NCBI RefSeq assembly: GCF_010728925.1 | Contig: NZ_AP022608.1 | Coordinates: forward strand, 3,720,001 to 3,784,000 | Origin: Mycolicibacterium gadium | GTDB lineage: Bacteria > Actinomycetota > Actinomycetes > Mycobacteriales > Mycobacteriaceae | Direction of reading: 5' to 3' | Length of the DNA: 64,000 nt | Position numbers and translations under genes: made by a program | Shown: in pieces, positions 8,010 to 17,729 of the stretch | Layout: each line of letters begins with the position of its first letter | Position numbering within the stretch: the stretch's first letter is position 1 | Notes under the pieces: generated by a model | What the model was told of the DNA's origin: nothing | The model's input: only the letters and a program-made list of their open reading frames with translations | Databases searched by the model: none

Positions 8010-10094
8010 TCAGCTGGTGGTGGCCAGCGTGAACGGAAGGACGGCCACGGCGCCCGCCGCGCGCACGACCCTGGCTGCCATGGTCAGCGTCCACCCAGTG
8101 TCGGAGAGGTCGTCGACGAGCAGCACCGGTCCGCCGACGGAGGCGAAAAGGTCAGGATCCGGCGGCGTCCATGCCCCATCGAGTGCAGCGACGCGGTAGG
8201 CGGAGTTCGCCGCGGTCACCGGCCGCCGCGTCGGCGAGTACTGCAGGGTGCCGAGGTCGGTCAGCCTTCCGAGTCGGGCAAGCTCGCGGCTCAGGGAGGA
8301 AACGAGCAGCGGGTGACGTTCGGAATCCAATGCCATCACCGCCGCCGGCCGCTGCGCCCAGTCCCAGGACGCCAGCACCTTCACCGCCGCGGCAACGAGG
8401 TCGTCGGACACCTCGGCGTCGGGTTCGTCGAGCACGCGCCGCAACCGCGCACCCCACCCCAGATCCGTCAGCCTGCCGATGGCGCGTCCTGGTTCCGGGC
8501 CGTCGGCGATCCTGCCGCTCAGCTCGACGCCGAGCTTGGCCAGCCCGGACGGCCATTGTTTGCGTGGCGCGAGTTCCACGCCGGGACGCATCAGCCGTTG
8601 CCTCGTCTCCTCGGTGGTACCGGGATCGACATCGGCGCTGACGTGCTCGCCCGTGCAGTTGTCGCAGCGCCCGCACCGCTCCCCCGCCGCGAGTGACGGG
8701 TCGTCGAGTTGCCCACGCAGAAACGCCATCCGGCACCCGTCGGTCGCCTGGTAGTCCAGCATCGCCTGCTGTTCGCGCTTGCGGGCATCATCGAGCTTGC
8801 GGTACCGCGGCTCGTCGTACTCCCACGCCGCTCCCGTGCCGATCCAGCCACCCTTGACGCGGCGCACGGCACCGTCGACGTCGAGCACCTTGAGCACCAT
8901 CTCCAACCTCGACCGCCCCAGGTCCACGAGGGGCTCGAGCGCGGGTGTCGACTGCGGCCGCTCTGGGTCCAGCACGCCAATCACGTTGCGCACCATGGAC
9001 TCCGACGGGAACGCCACCGAGGCGAAATACCGCCAGACGTCCTGGTCCTCGTGGCCGGGCAACAAGATGACCTGTGCGCTCTCCGTGGCTCGTCCTGCAC
9101 GGCCGACCTGCTGGTAGTAGGCGATCGGCGAGGACGGGGCACCGAGATGGACGACGAAGCCGAGGTCGGGTTTGTCGAACCCCATGCCCAGCGCCGACGT
9201 GGCCACCAGCGCCTTGACCCGGTTGGCCAGCAGATCCGCCTCGAGCTGTTCGCGTTCGGCGGCTTCGGTGGACCCGGTGTAGGCGGCGACGTCGTGGCCC
9301 TGCTCACGCAACAACGACGCGACGTCATGCGCCTGAGCGACGGTCAGGGTGTAGACGATCCCCGATCCTGGAAGCGAATCGATATGTGCCGCAAGCCAAG
9401 CCGCGCGTTGCGCCGGATTGCCCGCCTTGACCACGGATAGTCGCAGCGACTCCCGATCCAGGCCGCCGCGCAGCACCAGCGTGTCCTTGCCCCCGACGCC
9501 GAGTTGAGCGGCGACGTCCTCGACGACCCTGTCATTGGCGGTCGCGGTGGTGGCCAGCACGGGAACGTCGGCGCCGAGTTCACCGATCAGGGTGCGGATG
9601 CGTCGGTAGTCGGGTCGGAAATCGTGGCCCCAGTCCGACACACAGTGCGCCTCGTCGACGACGACGAGACCCGCGTCGTGCGCCAGCGCTGGCAGCACCT
9701 GATCGCGAAAGTCGGGATTGTTCAACCGTTCTGGGCTCACGAGCAGGACATCGAGCTCGCGGCGGTGCACGCGCTCGTTGATCTCGTCCCAGTCGGCGAC
9801 GTTGCTGGAGTTGATGGTCGCGGCGTGCACCCCGGCCCGCTCGGCGGCGGCCACCTGGTTGCGCATCAGCGCCAACAGTGGCGACACGATCACCGTCGGG
9901 CCGCGGCCCGCTTCGCGCAGCAATTTGGCGGCGATGAAGTACACCGCCGACTTACCCCAACCCGTGCGCTGGACGACAAGTGCCCGCCGACGTGCGACGA
10001 CGAGCGCTTCGATCGCGGTCCATTGGTCGTCGCGCAGGACGGCGGTCTGCCCCGCCAGCTGTTCCAGTAGCGCCTGTGCGGCCTGGCGTGTCAG
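8010..10094 (-). CDS. recQ: RecQ-family DNA helicase with C-terminal phosphoribosyltransferase-like domain
   Basis: About 694 residues. Helicase motifs in order: LRDDQ (20-24), Walker A TGWGKS (44-49, W where G is usual), DEAH (147-150) and arginine-finger motif QVGRAGR. A zinc-binding region with [10 protein letters not shown] and CGRCDNC follows. The last part ends in [13 protein letters not shown] (about 657-669), a PRPP-binding motif of type I phosphoribosyltransferases, so a PRT-like domain is fused behind the helicase. No ATG, GTG or TTG fits the N-terminus; the best start is CTG 10094 in a CTGA overlap with the hsaF stop. It therefore seems co-translated with the hsaEGF operon. Confidence 0.85.
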   Translation of the reverse strand: MTRQAAQALLEQLAGQTAVLRDDQWTAIEALVVARRRALVVQRTGWGKSAVYFIAAKLLREAGRGPTVIVSPLLALMRNQVAAAERAGVHAATINSSNVADWDEINERVHRRELDVLLVSPERLNNPDFRDQVLPALAHDAGLVVVDEAHCVSDWGHDFRPDYRRIRTLIGELGADVPVLATTATANDRVVEDVAAQLGVGGKDTLVLRGGLDRESLRLSVVKAGNPAQRAAWLAAHIDSLPGSGIVYTLTVAQAHDVASLLREQGHDVAAYTGSTEAAEREQLEADLLANRVKALVATSALGMGFDKPDLGFVVHLGAPSSPIAYYQQVGRAGRATESAQVILLPGHEDQDVWRYFASVAFPSESMVRNVIGVLDPERPQSTPALEPLVDLGRSRLEMVLKVLDVDGAVRRVKGGWIGTGAAWEYDEPRYRKLDDARKREQQAMLDYQATDGCRMAFLRGQLDDPSLAAGERCGRCDNCTGEHVSADVDPGTTEETRQRLMRPGVELAPRKQWPSGLAKLGVELSGRIADGPEPGRAIGRLTDLGWGARLRRVLDEPDAEVSDDLVAAAVKVLASWDWAQRPAAVMALDSERHPLLVSSLSRELARLGRLTDLGTLQYSPTRRPVTAANSAYRVAALDGAWTPPDPDLFASVGGPVLLVDDLSDTGWTLTMAARVVRAAGAVAVLPFTLATTS

Positions 10095-11146
10095 GAGGCC
10101 GGTGCCGCTTCTTGTTCGCGCTTGATCTCCAGCGCAATGTCGATCAGCTGGTCCTCCTGGCCGCCGATCAGCTTGCGCTGGCCCGCGCGGTGCAGCAGTT
10201 GGTGCGCGGGCACGCCGTAGCGCTCGGACTGGCGGATGGCGTGCTTGAGGAAGCTCGAGTACACGCCGGAGTAGCCCATGATCAGCGCGTTGCGGTCCAG
10301 CAGGCACTCGGCCGGCATGGCGGGTGCGACGACCTCTTCCGCGGCGTCGGCGATGTCGAAGAAGTCGATGCCGGTCTTGACGCCGATCTTGTCGAACACG
10401 CCGATCAGCGCCTCGACCGGTGCGTTGCCCGCACCGGCGCCGAACCGGCGACACGACCCGTCGATCTGCTTGGCGCCCGCCCGCACGGCCTCGATGGAGT
10501 TGGCGACGCCGAGGCCGAGGTTCTCGTGGCCATGAAAACCGACCTGAGCGTCATCGCCGAGCTCGGCGACCAGCGCCGAAACTCGGTCGGCCACGCCCTC
10601 GAGCACCAGCGCACCCGCCGAGTCGACGACGTAGACGCACTGGCAGCCGGCGTCTGCCATGATGCGTGCCTGCGCCGCGAGTTTCTCGGGCGGAATCGTG
10701 TGGCTCATCATCAGGAAGCCGACCGTCTCCAAGCCCAGCTCGCGGGCCAGGCCGAAGTGCTGGATCGACACGTCGGCCTCGGTGCAGTGGGTGGCGATCC
10801 GGCAGATCACCCCGCCGTTGTTCTGCGCCTCCTTGATGTCCTCTTTGGTGCCGACGCCGGGCAGCATGAGGAAGGCGATCTTGGATTCCTTGGCCGTCTC
10901 GGCGGCCAGCTTGATCAGCTCCTGCTCCGGGGTCTTGGAGAACCCGTAGTTGAAGCTGGACCCGCCGAGCCCGTCGCCGTGGGTCACCTCGATGACCGGA
11001 ACGCCCGCAGTGTCCAGCGCCGCGACGATCGCCTGCACCTCGTCCTTGGTGAACTGATGACGCTTGTGGTGGCTGCCGTCGCGCAGCGACGTGTCCGTCA
11101 TCCGGATGTCCCACATGGGATTGAAGTAGATCTCGTCAGTGCTCAT
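10091..11146 (-). CDS. hsaF: 4-hydroxy-2-oxovalerate/oxohexanoate aldolase HsaF
   Basis: 351-residue DRE-TIM aldolase. It cleaves 4-hydroxy-2-oxoacids from the steroid A/B-ring fragment to pyruvate and propanal, passed to HsaG. R22-D23 in DTSLRDG and the metal histidines H205 and H207 ([10 protein letters not shown]) are visible. Length and sequence fit the DmpG/HsaF family. The start overlaps the hsaG stop (ATGA). Position equals Rv3534c. Confidence 0.96.
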   Translation of the reverse strand: MSTDEIYFNPMWDIRMTDTSLRDGSHHKRHQFTKDEVQAIVAALDTAGVPVIEVTHGDGLGGSSFNYGFSKTPEQELIKLAAETAKESKIAFLMLPGVGTKEDIKEAQNNGGVICRIATHCTEADVSIQHFGLARELGLETVGFLMMSHTIPPEKLAAQARIMADAGCQCVYVVDSAGALVLEGVADRVSALVAELGDDAQVGFHGHENLGLGVANSIEAVRAGAKQIDGSCRRFGAGAGNAPVEALIGVFDKIGVKTGIDFFDIADAAEEVVAPAMPAECLLDRNALIMGYSGVYSSFLKHAIRQSERYGVPAHQLLHRAGQRKLIGGQEDQLIDIALEIKREQEAAPAS

Positions 11147-12069
11147 GCTTGCGCTCCAGTTCCCGCGGAGGCGCGATCCTTCGCGATCTCTTCCCCGACC
11201 TTGGTGGCCGCAGCGGTCATGATGTCCAGGTTTCCAGCGTAGGGCGGCAGATAGTCGCCCGCACCCTCCACTTCCACGAAGGTCGTGACCAGGTGGTTTC
11301 CGCCGTTGAACACCGTCGGCTCGTCGAACTGCGGCTCGTTGAGCAGCCGGTAGCCCGGCACGTAGGTCTGCACCTCGGCGACGACGTCCTTGATCGACTG
11401 CGTGATCGCATCGTGGTCGGCGTCCTCGGGGATCGCGCAGAAAATGGTGTCGCGCATGATCATCGGCGGATCGGCCGGGTTGAGGATGATGATCGCCTTG
11501 CCGCGCTTGGCACCACCGATGACCTCGACGCCCGCACTCGTGGTCTTGGTGAACTCGTCGATGTTGGCCCGCGTTCCCGGCCCGGCCGACGCCGACGACA
11601 CCGACGCGACGATCTCGGCGTACGGCACGTCGACGACGCGACTCACCGCGTAGACCATCGGGATGGTGGCCTGACCGCCGCAGGTGACCATGTTTACGTT
11701 GGGCGCCTCCAGGTGTTCACGCAGGTTCGCCGGCGGGATCACGCCGGGGCCGACGGCGGCTGGAGTCAGGTCGATGGCGCGGATGCCCGCCTCGGCATAG
11801 CGCGGTGCGGCGTCGCGGTGCACGTAGGCGCTGGTGGCCTCGAACACCAGATCCGGTTTCTCGCTCTGCGCCAGCAGCCAGTCCACGCCCTCGTGCGACG
11901 TCTCCAGCCCGAGCTTGCGCGCCCGCGCAAGGCCCTCGCTCTCGGGATCGATCCCGATCATCCAGCGCGGCTCGAGCCACTCCGAGCGCAGCAGTTTGTA
12001 CAGCAGGTCGGTGCTGATGTTGCCCGACCCGACGATGGCGACTGTGCTTTTCCTGGACGTTCCGGCCAT
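11143..12069 (-). CDS. hsaG: Acylating propanal/acetaldehyde dehydrogenase HsaG
   Basis: 308 residues. The N-terminal NAD-binding motif [12 protein letters not shown] (12-23) and catalytic cysteine C130 in [10 protein letters not shown] mark the acylating aldehyde dehydrogenases that channel product from the aldolase. It makes propionyl-CoA from propanal. It overlaps hsaF by four bases and follows hsaE by 13 bp. Counterpart of Rv3535c. Confidence 0.96.
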   Translation of the reverse strand: MAGTSRKSTVAIVGSGNISTDLLYKLLRSEWLEPRWMIGIDPESEGLARARKLGLETSHEGVDWLLAQSEKPDLVFEATSAYVHRDAAPRYAEAGIRAIDLTPAAVGPGVIPPANLREHLEAPNVNMVTCGGQATIPMVYAVSRVVDVPYAEIVASVSSASAGPGTRANIDEFTKTTSAGVEVIGGAKRGKAIIILNPADPPMIMRDTIFCAIPEDADHDAITQSIKDVVAEVQTYVPGYRLLNEPQFDEPTVFNGGNHLVTTFVEVEGAGDYLPPYAGNLDIMTAAATKVGEEIAKDRASAGTGAQA

Positions 12070-12082
12070 TGTGACTTCCCTA

Positions 12083-12868
12083 CTATTCGAAACTCAGGTG
12101 GACTGAACCTAACCCGGCGAAGTCGGCGACGAAATTGCTGCCAGGCGGTGCATCTATCGCACGCGTGCACGACCCCGGCAGCACGATGTCACCGGCCTTC
12201 AACCGGACCCCGAAGCCCTCTACTTTGCGCGCCAGCCACGCCACCGCGGTGACCGGGTTGCCGAGCACCGCATCGCTGCGGCCCTCCGCGACGACCTCGC
12301 CGTTGTTGGTGAGCACGGCGTCGATGTTGCGAATGTCGATGTCCTTCGGCGACACCCTGGCCTCGCCGAGCACCCAGCCCGCCGACGACGCGTTATCGGC
12401 GATCGTGTCGCAGAGCTTGATCTTCCAGTCGGTGATGCGGGTGTCGATCAACTCGATCGCGGGGGCGAACGCCGCCGTCGCCGCCAGGACGTCGTCCTCG
12501 GTGCATCCGGCACCGGGCAGGTCGTCGGCGAGGATGAAGCCGACCTCGACCTCGACCCGCGGGTACAGGTAGTTCGCCGAGACGACCGGCTTGTCTTCGT
12601 AGACCTGCATCTCGTCGAGCAGGTGCCCGTAGTCGGGTTCGTCGACGTTCATCATCTTCTGCATGGCCTCCGACGAGAGGCCGACCTTGTGCCCGATCAC
12701 GCGGGCGCCCTCGGCGACCCGCTGGCGGATGTTGATCAGCTGAATCTCGTAGGCATCCACCACGTCGATATCGGCGTGCGCGTCGGTCAACGGGGCGATG
12801 GGCACGCGGCTGCGCTCCGCCTCGGCCAGATCGGCGGCGAGCTGTTCACGCACCTGAGCGCTGAGCAT
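12083..12868 (-). CDS. hsaE: 2-hydroxypenta/hexadienoate hydratase HsaE
   Basis: 261 residues of the fumarylacetoacetase-like hydratase family ([24 protein letters not shown]). It hydrates 2-hydroxyhexa-2,4-dienoate, released by HsaD from the opened steroid rings, to the substrate of HsaF. It is first in the hsaE-hsaG-hsaF operon. The ATG lies 58 bp from the KstR operator shared with kstD. Counterpart of Rv3536c. Confidence 0.95.
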   Translation of the reverse strand: MLSAQVREQLAADLAEAERSRVPIAPLTDAHADIDVVDAYEIQLINIRQRVAEGARVIGHKVGLSSEAMQKMMNVDEPDYGHLLDEMQVYEDKPVVSANYLYPRVEVEVGFILADDLPGAGCTEDDVLAATAAFAPAIELIDTRITDWKIKLCDTIADNASSAGWVLGEARVSPKDIDIRNIDAVLTNNGEVVAEGRSDAVLGNPVTAVAWLARKVEGFGVRLKAGDIVLPGSCTRAIDAPPGSNFVADFAGLGSVHLSFE

Positions 12869-12926
12869 GTTTGCGAAGTCCCCTCGTTTGTTCGACCGGC
12901 GCAGTTGTTGTAAGGCCGGGCAATTC

Positions 12927-12940
12927 TATAACGTGTTCTA
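12927..12940 (+). promoter_or_regulatory. KstR operator between hsaE and kstD
   Basis: TATAACGTGTTCTA matches TNNAACNNGTTNNA. It ends one base before the kstD ATG and lies 58 bp upstream of hsaE on the other strand. TATAAC at its left edge could serve as a -10 element for a leaderless kstD mRNA. Confidence 0.9.
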
Positions 12941-12941
12941 C

Positions 12942-14624
12942 ATGACTGGTCAGGAGTATGACGTCGTCGTGGTAGGAAGCGGCGCCGCCGGCATGGTCGC
13001 CGCCCTCACCGCCGCCCACCAGGGACTTTCCACAGTAGTCGTCGAGAAGGCTGCACACTATGGCGGTTCCACTGCGCGGTCCGGTGGCGGCGTGTGGATC
13101 CCGAACAACGAGATTCTCAAGCGAGACGGGGTCCAAGACAGCCCCGAGGCGGCGCGCACCTACCTACACGCGATCATCGGCGATGTCGTGCCCGCGGAGA
13201 AGGTCGACACCTACCTGGAGCGCGGACCCGAGATGTTGTCGTTCGTGCTGAAGAACTCGCCGCTGAAGATGTGCTGGGTGCCCGGCTACTCCGACTACTA
13301 CCCCGAAACACCCGGCGGGCGTCCCGCTGGACGCTCGATCGAGCCGAAGCCGTTCAACGCCCGCAAGCTCGGCCCCGACGAGAAGGGCCTCGAACCGCCG
13401 TACGGCAAGGTGCCGCTGAACATGGTGGTGATGCAGCAGGACTATGTGCGTCTCAACCAGCTCAAGCGCCATCCGCGCGGGGTGCTGCGCAGCATCAAGG
13501 TCGGCGTGCGCTCCGTGTGGGCCAACGCCACCCGCAAGAACCTCGTCGGCATGGGCCGCGCCCTGATCGCGCCGCTGCGCATCGGGCTGCAGAAGGCGGG
13601 CGTGCCGGTCCAGCTGAACACCGCGCTGACCGATCTCTACGTGGAGGACGGCAGGGTCAGCGGGATTTATGTTGTTGATGCCCGTGACTCCGCTGGTGCT
13701 GAGCCGCAACTCATCCGGGCACGCCGCGCGGTGATCCTCGGGTCGGGTGGTTTCGAGCACAACGAGCAGATGCGGGTGAAGTACCAGCGCGCCCCGATCA
13801 CCACCGAGTGGACGGTCGGCGCGAAGGCGAACACCGGCGACGGCATTCTGGCCGCCGAGAAGCTGGGCGCCGCACTAGAGATCATGGAAGACGCCTGGTG
13901 GGGTCCGACGGTTCCGCTGGTGGATGCACCGTGGTTCGCGCTGTCCGAACGCAACTCCCCGGGCTCCATCATCGTGAACATGGCCGGTAAGCGGTTCATG
14001 AACGAGTCGATGCCGTACGTCGAGGCGTGCCACCACATGTACGGCGGTCAATACGGCCAGGGCCCGGGTCCCGGCGAGAACATCCCGGCGTGGCTGGTGT
14101 TCGACCAGACCTATCGCGATCGCTACATCTTCGCGGGATTGCAGCCAGGACAACGGATTCCGACAAAGTGGATGGAATCCGGGGTAATCGTCAAGGCCGA
14201 CACCATTGGCGAACTGGCCGAGCAGACGGGGGTGTCCGCAGAAGCCCTAACCGCGACGATCGAGCGCTTCAACGGCTTCGCCCGCTCGGGTGTCGACGAG
14301 GACTTCAAACGCGGCGAGAGCGCGTACGACCGCTACTACGGCGATCCGACGGTCAAACCGAACCCGAACCTCGGTGAGATCGCCAAACCGCCCTTCTACG
14401 CGGCGAAGATGGTGCCGGGTGACCTGGGCACCAAGGGTGGCGTCCGCACCGACATTCACGGGCGCGCGCTGCGCGACGACGGGTCGATCATCGAAGGCCT
14501 CTACGCCGCGGGTAACGTCAGCTCACCGGTGATGGGCCACACCTATCCCGGTCCCGGCGGCACCATCGGGCCCGCCATGACGTTCGGATACCTGGCAGCA
14601 CTACACATCGCGGGGAAGAACTGA
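12942..14624 (+). CDS. kstD: 3-ketosteroid delta1-dehydrogenase KstD
   Basis: 560 residues. An FAD dinucleotide motif GSGAAG (12-17) and GGSTARSGGGVWIP mark the flavoprotein family that introduces the C1-C2 double bond into ring A. The C-terminus keeps HTYPGPGGTIGPAMTFG, the substrate/FAD block. I chose ATG 12942 (MTGQEYDVVVVGSG); longer in-frame starts add 25 residues unlike the family and read through the operator. There is no room for a ribosome-binding site. The stop TGA shares its last base with the next ATG (TGATG type). Confidence 0.97.
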   Translation: MTGQEYDVVVVGSGAAGMVAALTAAHQGLSTVVVEKAAHYGGSTARSGGGVWIPNNEILKRDGVQDSPEAARTYLHAIIGDVVPAEKVDTYLERGPEMLSFVLKNSPLKMCWVPGYSDYYPETPGGRPAGRSIEPKPFNARKLGPDEKGLEPPYGKVPLNMVVMQQDYVRLNQLKRHPRGVLRSIKVGVRSVWANATRKNLVGMGRALIAPLRIGLQKAGVPVQLNTALTDLYVEDGRVSGIYVVDARDSAGAEPQLIRARRAVILGSGGFEHNEQMRVKYQRAPITTEWTVGAKANTGDGILAAEKLGAALEIMEDAWWGPTVPLVDAPWFALSERNSPGSIIVNMAGKRFMNESMPYVEACHHMYGGQYGQGPGPGENIPAWLVFDQTYRDRYIFAGLQPGQRIPTKWMESGVIVKADTIGELAEQTGVSAEALTATIERFNGFARSGVDEDFKRGESAYDRYYGDPTVKPNPNLGEIAKPPFYAAKMVPGDLGTKGGVRTDIHGRALRDDGSIIEGLYAAGNVSSPVMGHTYPGPGGTIGPAMTFGYLAALHIAGKN

Positions 14625-15484
14625 TGCCCATCAATCTCGACGAGGCGCTGGGCGCCGAGCTTCCACCCGCTGAATTCTCCTGGACCAGTAGCGATGTCCA
14701 GCTGTACCACCTCGGCCTCGGCGCGGGCGGCGACCCGATGAACAAGCGCGAACTCCGCTACCTGACCGATGACACTCCGCAGGTCTTGCCGACGTTCGGC
14801 AACGTCGCTGCGACGTTCCACGACACCAAGCCACCTGCGGTCAAGTTCCCCGGTATCGACATCGAGCTGTCGAAGGTGCTACACGCCAGCGAAGCGGTGT
14901 CCGTGCCAGGGCCGATCCCGCCGTCGGGCACCGGCGTAGCTGTCACCCGGTTCACCGACATCTGGGACAAGGGCAAGGCCGCGGTGATCTGGTCGGAGAC
15001 CACGGTCTCCTCACCGGACGGCACGGTTCTGTGGAAGCAGAAGCGGTCGATCTTCGCTCGCGGCGAGGGCGGCTTCGGGGGCGAACGCGGCCCGTCGACA
15101 TCGTCGGAACCGCCGCAGCGCGCCGCGGATTTCGAGATATCGATCGCGGTGTCGCCACAGCAGGCCCTGCTGTACCGGATGTGCGGTGACCGCAATCCGC
15201 TACATTCGGATCCCGAATTCGCGGCCGCCGCAGGCTTTCCGAGGCCGATCCTGCATGGTCTGTGCACCTACGGCATGACCTGCAAGGCGATGGTCGACAC
15301 CTTGCTCGACGGCGACACCGCCCGGGTCGGTAGCTACGGCGCCCGGTTCGCTGGTGTGGTGTTCCCCGGCGAGACGCTGCTGGCCAGCATCTGGAAAGAG
15401 GGCGAGGGTTTCACCGGCGTCGTGACCGCGCCCGAGCGTGACAACGCGGTGGCACTGGCGGGCGTGGAGCTCGTCCCCGCTTAG
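14624..15484 (+). CDS. hsd4B: MaoC-type enoyl-CoA hydratase (Rv3538-like, Hsd4B)
   Basis: 286-residue double hot-dog protein. The C-terminal half has the hydratase-2 motif DRNPLHSDPEFAAAAG followed by PILHGLCTYG, with catalytic Asp and His. The N-terminal half resembles the substrate-binding half of 2-enoyl-CoA hydratase 2. It likely hydrates a sterol side-chain enoyl-CoA during beta-oxidation. It is coupled to kstD and ends tail-to-tail with the first gene of the glycan island, the stops overlapping by four bases. Confidence 0.88.
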   Translation: MPINLDEALGAELPPAEFSWTSSDVQLYHLGLGAGGDPMNKRELRYLTDDTPQVLPTFGNVAATFHDTKPPAVKFPGIDIELSKVLHASEAVSVPGPIPPSGTGVAVTRFTDIWDKGKAAVIWSETTVSSPDGTVLWKQKRSIFARGEGGFGGERGPSTSSEPPQRAADFEISIAVSPQQALLYRMCGDRNPLHSDPEFAAAAGFPRPILHGLCTYGMTCKAMVDTLLDGDTARVGSYGARFAGVVFPGETLLASIWKEGEGFTGVVTAPERDNAVALAGVELVPA

Positions 15485-16743
15485 CAGCTGCCGCCGAGCC
15501 AGCGTCGCTTGAGGTCCCACGCCCCAAAGCCACCGAGCAGGGCAGAGCCGATGGCGAGGCCGACTGCGGCGCCGATGGCCCCCCAGTAGTGGGTCAGACA
15601 CCCGATGGTCGGCAACGAGACGACGAACGCCGCCGCGTTGACTCGCAAGATCGTGCGGGTCTCCAGCGATGCCCGCAGCACCGACATCCAGATCGAGTAC
15701 GGCACGCGCAGAACCGAACCCACTGCGACCACGATCAAGCAAGCGCGGAAATCGGCGCCGTTGTAGCCGTCCCCGAACAGCCGACCTATCCAGGGCGAGC
15801 CGATTGCCAGAACCACCGCGCCGGTGCTGACCAGCACCGTGGAGATCAGCCAGATTCGTCGCACGTGAAAGGTCGCCGCCGCGGGTTCGCGGGCCATGTG
15901 AGAGGTCAGTGCCGCGCCGGCCCCGTCTGGAACGAAGTCCAATGCCTGCGCGACGGCCATCGCGATCGCCAACGTCGCACCCGCAACCGGCCCCGCCAGC
16001 CAGGTGGTGACAAACGGCAGCACCAGGATGAGGCCGAACGACGTCGAGCTGGCGACGCCGTCACGAAAGACGAACGCGCCCATCGCCCGACGGCTGAGCC
16101 GGGGATCCGGCACGTCTTGCGACGGGACACCGCCGCGATGCTTGACCAACGCGGGAATGAGAAATGCGAAGGCAAACAATGCCGTCGCGGCGGCCGGGAT
16201 GACGGTCGCCCACACTGCGGGCAGGTCCAGCCACCCCGCAAGTAACAGTACGAGACCGACCTTGACCAAAACCGAAACCAGGTTGAGGACCGGCAGCCAC
16301 CGAGTGGCGTGCAGGCCGATCAGCGCCGCGTCCTTGAGGACGAACAATGCCAGCACCAGCGCGCCGGCAGGCACCAACAGCGCGGTTATGGAATCGCCGG
16401 CCACAGCTTCGCCGGCGAACTGGCCTGCCAGCGCCCCGACGGTCAGCGACACCACAACCGTGATGATCAGACCGTCGACGAGGCGCTGACGGCGGACGCA
16501 CCCGGGCGCGGACAGCATGGCTTTGTAGGCACTGCCGACGCCGTAGGCGGTGACGGTCCCGATGGTCGTGATCAGGGAGATGAGCGCTGTCTGCACACCG
16601 AGTTCGTGAGCAGGTATCGTCCTGGCCGCCACGATCCAGAACAGCATGCCCGCCGCGGCGGTGAGAAAGTACGTCAGTACGATCGCGATCGAATCCCCGG
16701 CCAGCCCACTGCGCGGCTGCGGGCCCGACACAGTGATCGACAT
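15481..16743 (-). CDS. Polysaccharide flippase-like membrane protein (MATE/Wzx type)
   Basis: 420 residues with about twelve hydrophobic helices throughout, starting SIAIVLTYFLTAAAGMLFWIVAAR, a pattern typical of O-antigen/teichoic-acid flippases of the MOP superfamily. Such proteins carry lipid-linked sugars across the membrane. It is last in the ten-gene glycan operon and follows a glycosyltransferase with a one-base overlap. Family assignment rests on the helix pattern and context. Confidence 0.78.
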   Translation of the reverse strand: MSITVSGPQPRSGLAGDSIAIVLTYFLTAAAGMLFWIVAARTIPAHELGVQTALISLITTIGTVTAYGVGSAYKAMLSAPGCVRRQRLVDGLIITVVVSLTVGALAGQFAGEAVAGDSITALLVPAGALVLALFVLKDAALIGLHATRWLPVLNLVSVLVKVGLVLLLAGWLDLPAVWATVIPAAATALFAFAFLIPALVKHRGGVPSQDVPDPRLSRRAMGAFVFRDGVASSTSFGLILVLPFVTTWLAGPVAGATLAIAMAVAQALDFVPDGAGAALTSHMAREPAAATFHVRRIWLISTVLVSTGAVVLAIGSPWIGRLFGDGYNGADFRACLIVVAVGSVLRVPYSIWMSVLRASLETRTILRVNAAAFVVSLPTIGCLTHYWGAIGAAVGLAIGSALLGGFGAWDLKRRWLGGSC

Positions 16744-17723
16744 CAGTGCCGTCTCTCCTGCGCTGCGGCGTACACGTAACCGGCGCCGGCCGCCGCCACG
16801 CCAAGGACCAGTGCCGCCGATCGGGCCAGACCGCCGGGCGCGAAGCGACGAGTCCTCGGCGACAGGCCTTCCCGCACACCGCGCAGCAGCGCCCGCGGCA
16901 CCGTGCTGGTCAGGTAGCTTCGCTCCGCGCTGGTGGCATCACGCGAGCCGACGAGCCGTGATATCTGTCGCTTCGATATGCCTTCGCCGAAGCACCGCCG
17001 CAGTGCGTACCGAAGTTTGGTGCGGTCGGCCGATACATAATGTGAAACGCGGAGATCGGGATCGAACAGGATCTTCTTCGACGGCCACCGCTGCGATATC
17101 CGGATACAGAATTCGGTCTCCTCGCAACCGACCGGGTGTCGTCCCACTCGCCCGAGATCGGTATTGAAACCGCCTACCGAGCCGAGGATTTCACGACGAA
17201 ACGACATGTTGCAGCCCATGACGTTGCGTACCGGCAGCACCGTCGTCGGCAGCCCGACGTAGGCGCATCCGACGATCCAGTCGTACTCACCGGGCAGCCA
17301 TCGCGGTCGTTCATCGGGCCACACCGGTTGGGCGGAGCCTCCCACGACTGCCACCGCGGCGTCGGCATAGTGGCCGGTGAGGGCGTCACGCCAGCCGGGA
17401 TGCACCGCGGCGTCGTCGTCGACGAATGCAACGATGTCACCGGTGGCACAAGCGATCCCGCTGTTACGAGCACCGGACAGACCTTTCTTGTCCGTACTCG
17501 CGATGATCTGTAGCGCCGGTCGCCCGACGTCGCCGATCTCCCGTTGTGCGCGAGCCAACAGCGCAGCGTTGTGGTCGACGACGACGATCAACTCGTCCTC
17601 GTCGAGGAGTGTCTCGGCGGCGTTGCTCACTGAGCGCACCAGGTCGTCCCAGCGCTCGTCGGTGTATGCGCAGATGATCACGCTGACCCGGTGTGTCGCG
17701 GTGGCCGTCACGGCAGTCTCCAT
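16743..17723 (-). CDS. Family 2 glycosyltransferase
   Basis: 326 residues. GT-A fold signs are VSVIICAYTDERW at the start, GLSGARNSGIA, the metal-binding FVDDDAAVHP and the acceptor/base region GCEETEFCIRISQR. A hydrophobic segment near the C-terminus (SAALVLGVAAAGAGYVYAAA) suggests membrane attachment. It adds a sugar to a lipid-linked or other acceptor; donor and acceptor are unknown. It lies between the GH16-like gene and the flippase. Confidence 0.85.
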   Translation of the reverse strand: METAVTATATHRVSVIICAYTDERWDDLVRSVSNAAETLLDEDELIVVVDHNAALLARAQREIGDVGRPALQIIASTDKKGLSGARNSGIACATGDIVAFVDDDAAVHPGWRDALTGHYADAAVAVVGGSAQPVWPDERPRWLPGEYDWIVGCAYVGLPTTVLPVRNVMGCNMSFRREILGSVGGFNTDLGRVGRHPVGCEETEFCIRISQRWPSKKILFDPDLRVSHYVSADRTKLRYALRRCFGEGISKRQISRLVGSRDATSAERSYLTSTVPRALLRGVREGLSPRTRRFAPGGLARSAALVLGVAAAGAGYVYAAAQERRH

Positions 17724-17729
17724 AGTTCG

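Noticed and set aside
10094..10454. Upstream extension of recQ by about 120 codons
   Set aside because: The extension is the out-of-frame reading of hsaF (Arg-rich, no similarity to RecQ N-termini).
9980..12252. Two long plus-strand frames opposite hsaF and hsaG
   Set aside because: Antisense to well-conserved enzymes, no ribosome site, no family resemblance.
12867..12941. 25-residue N-terminal extension of KstD
   Set aside because: It reads through the KstR operator and is unlike KstD N-termini, which begin just before the FAD motif.
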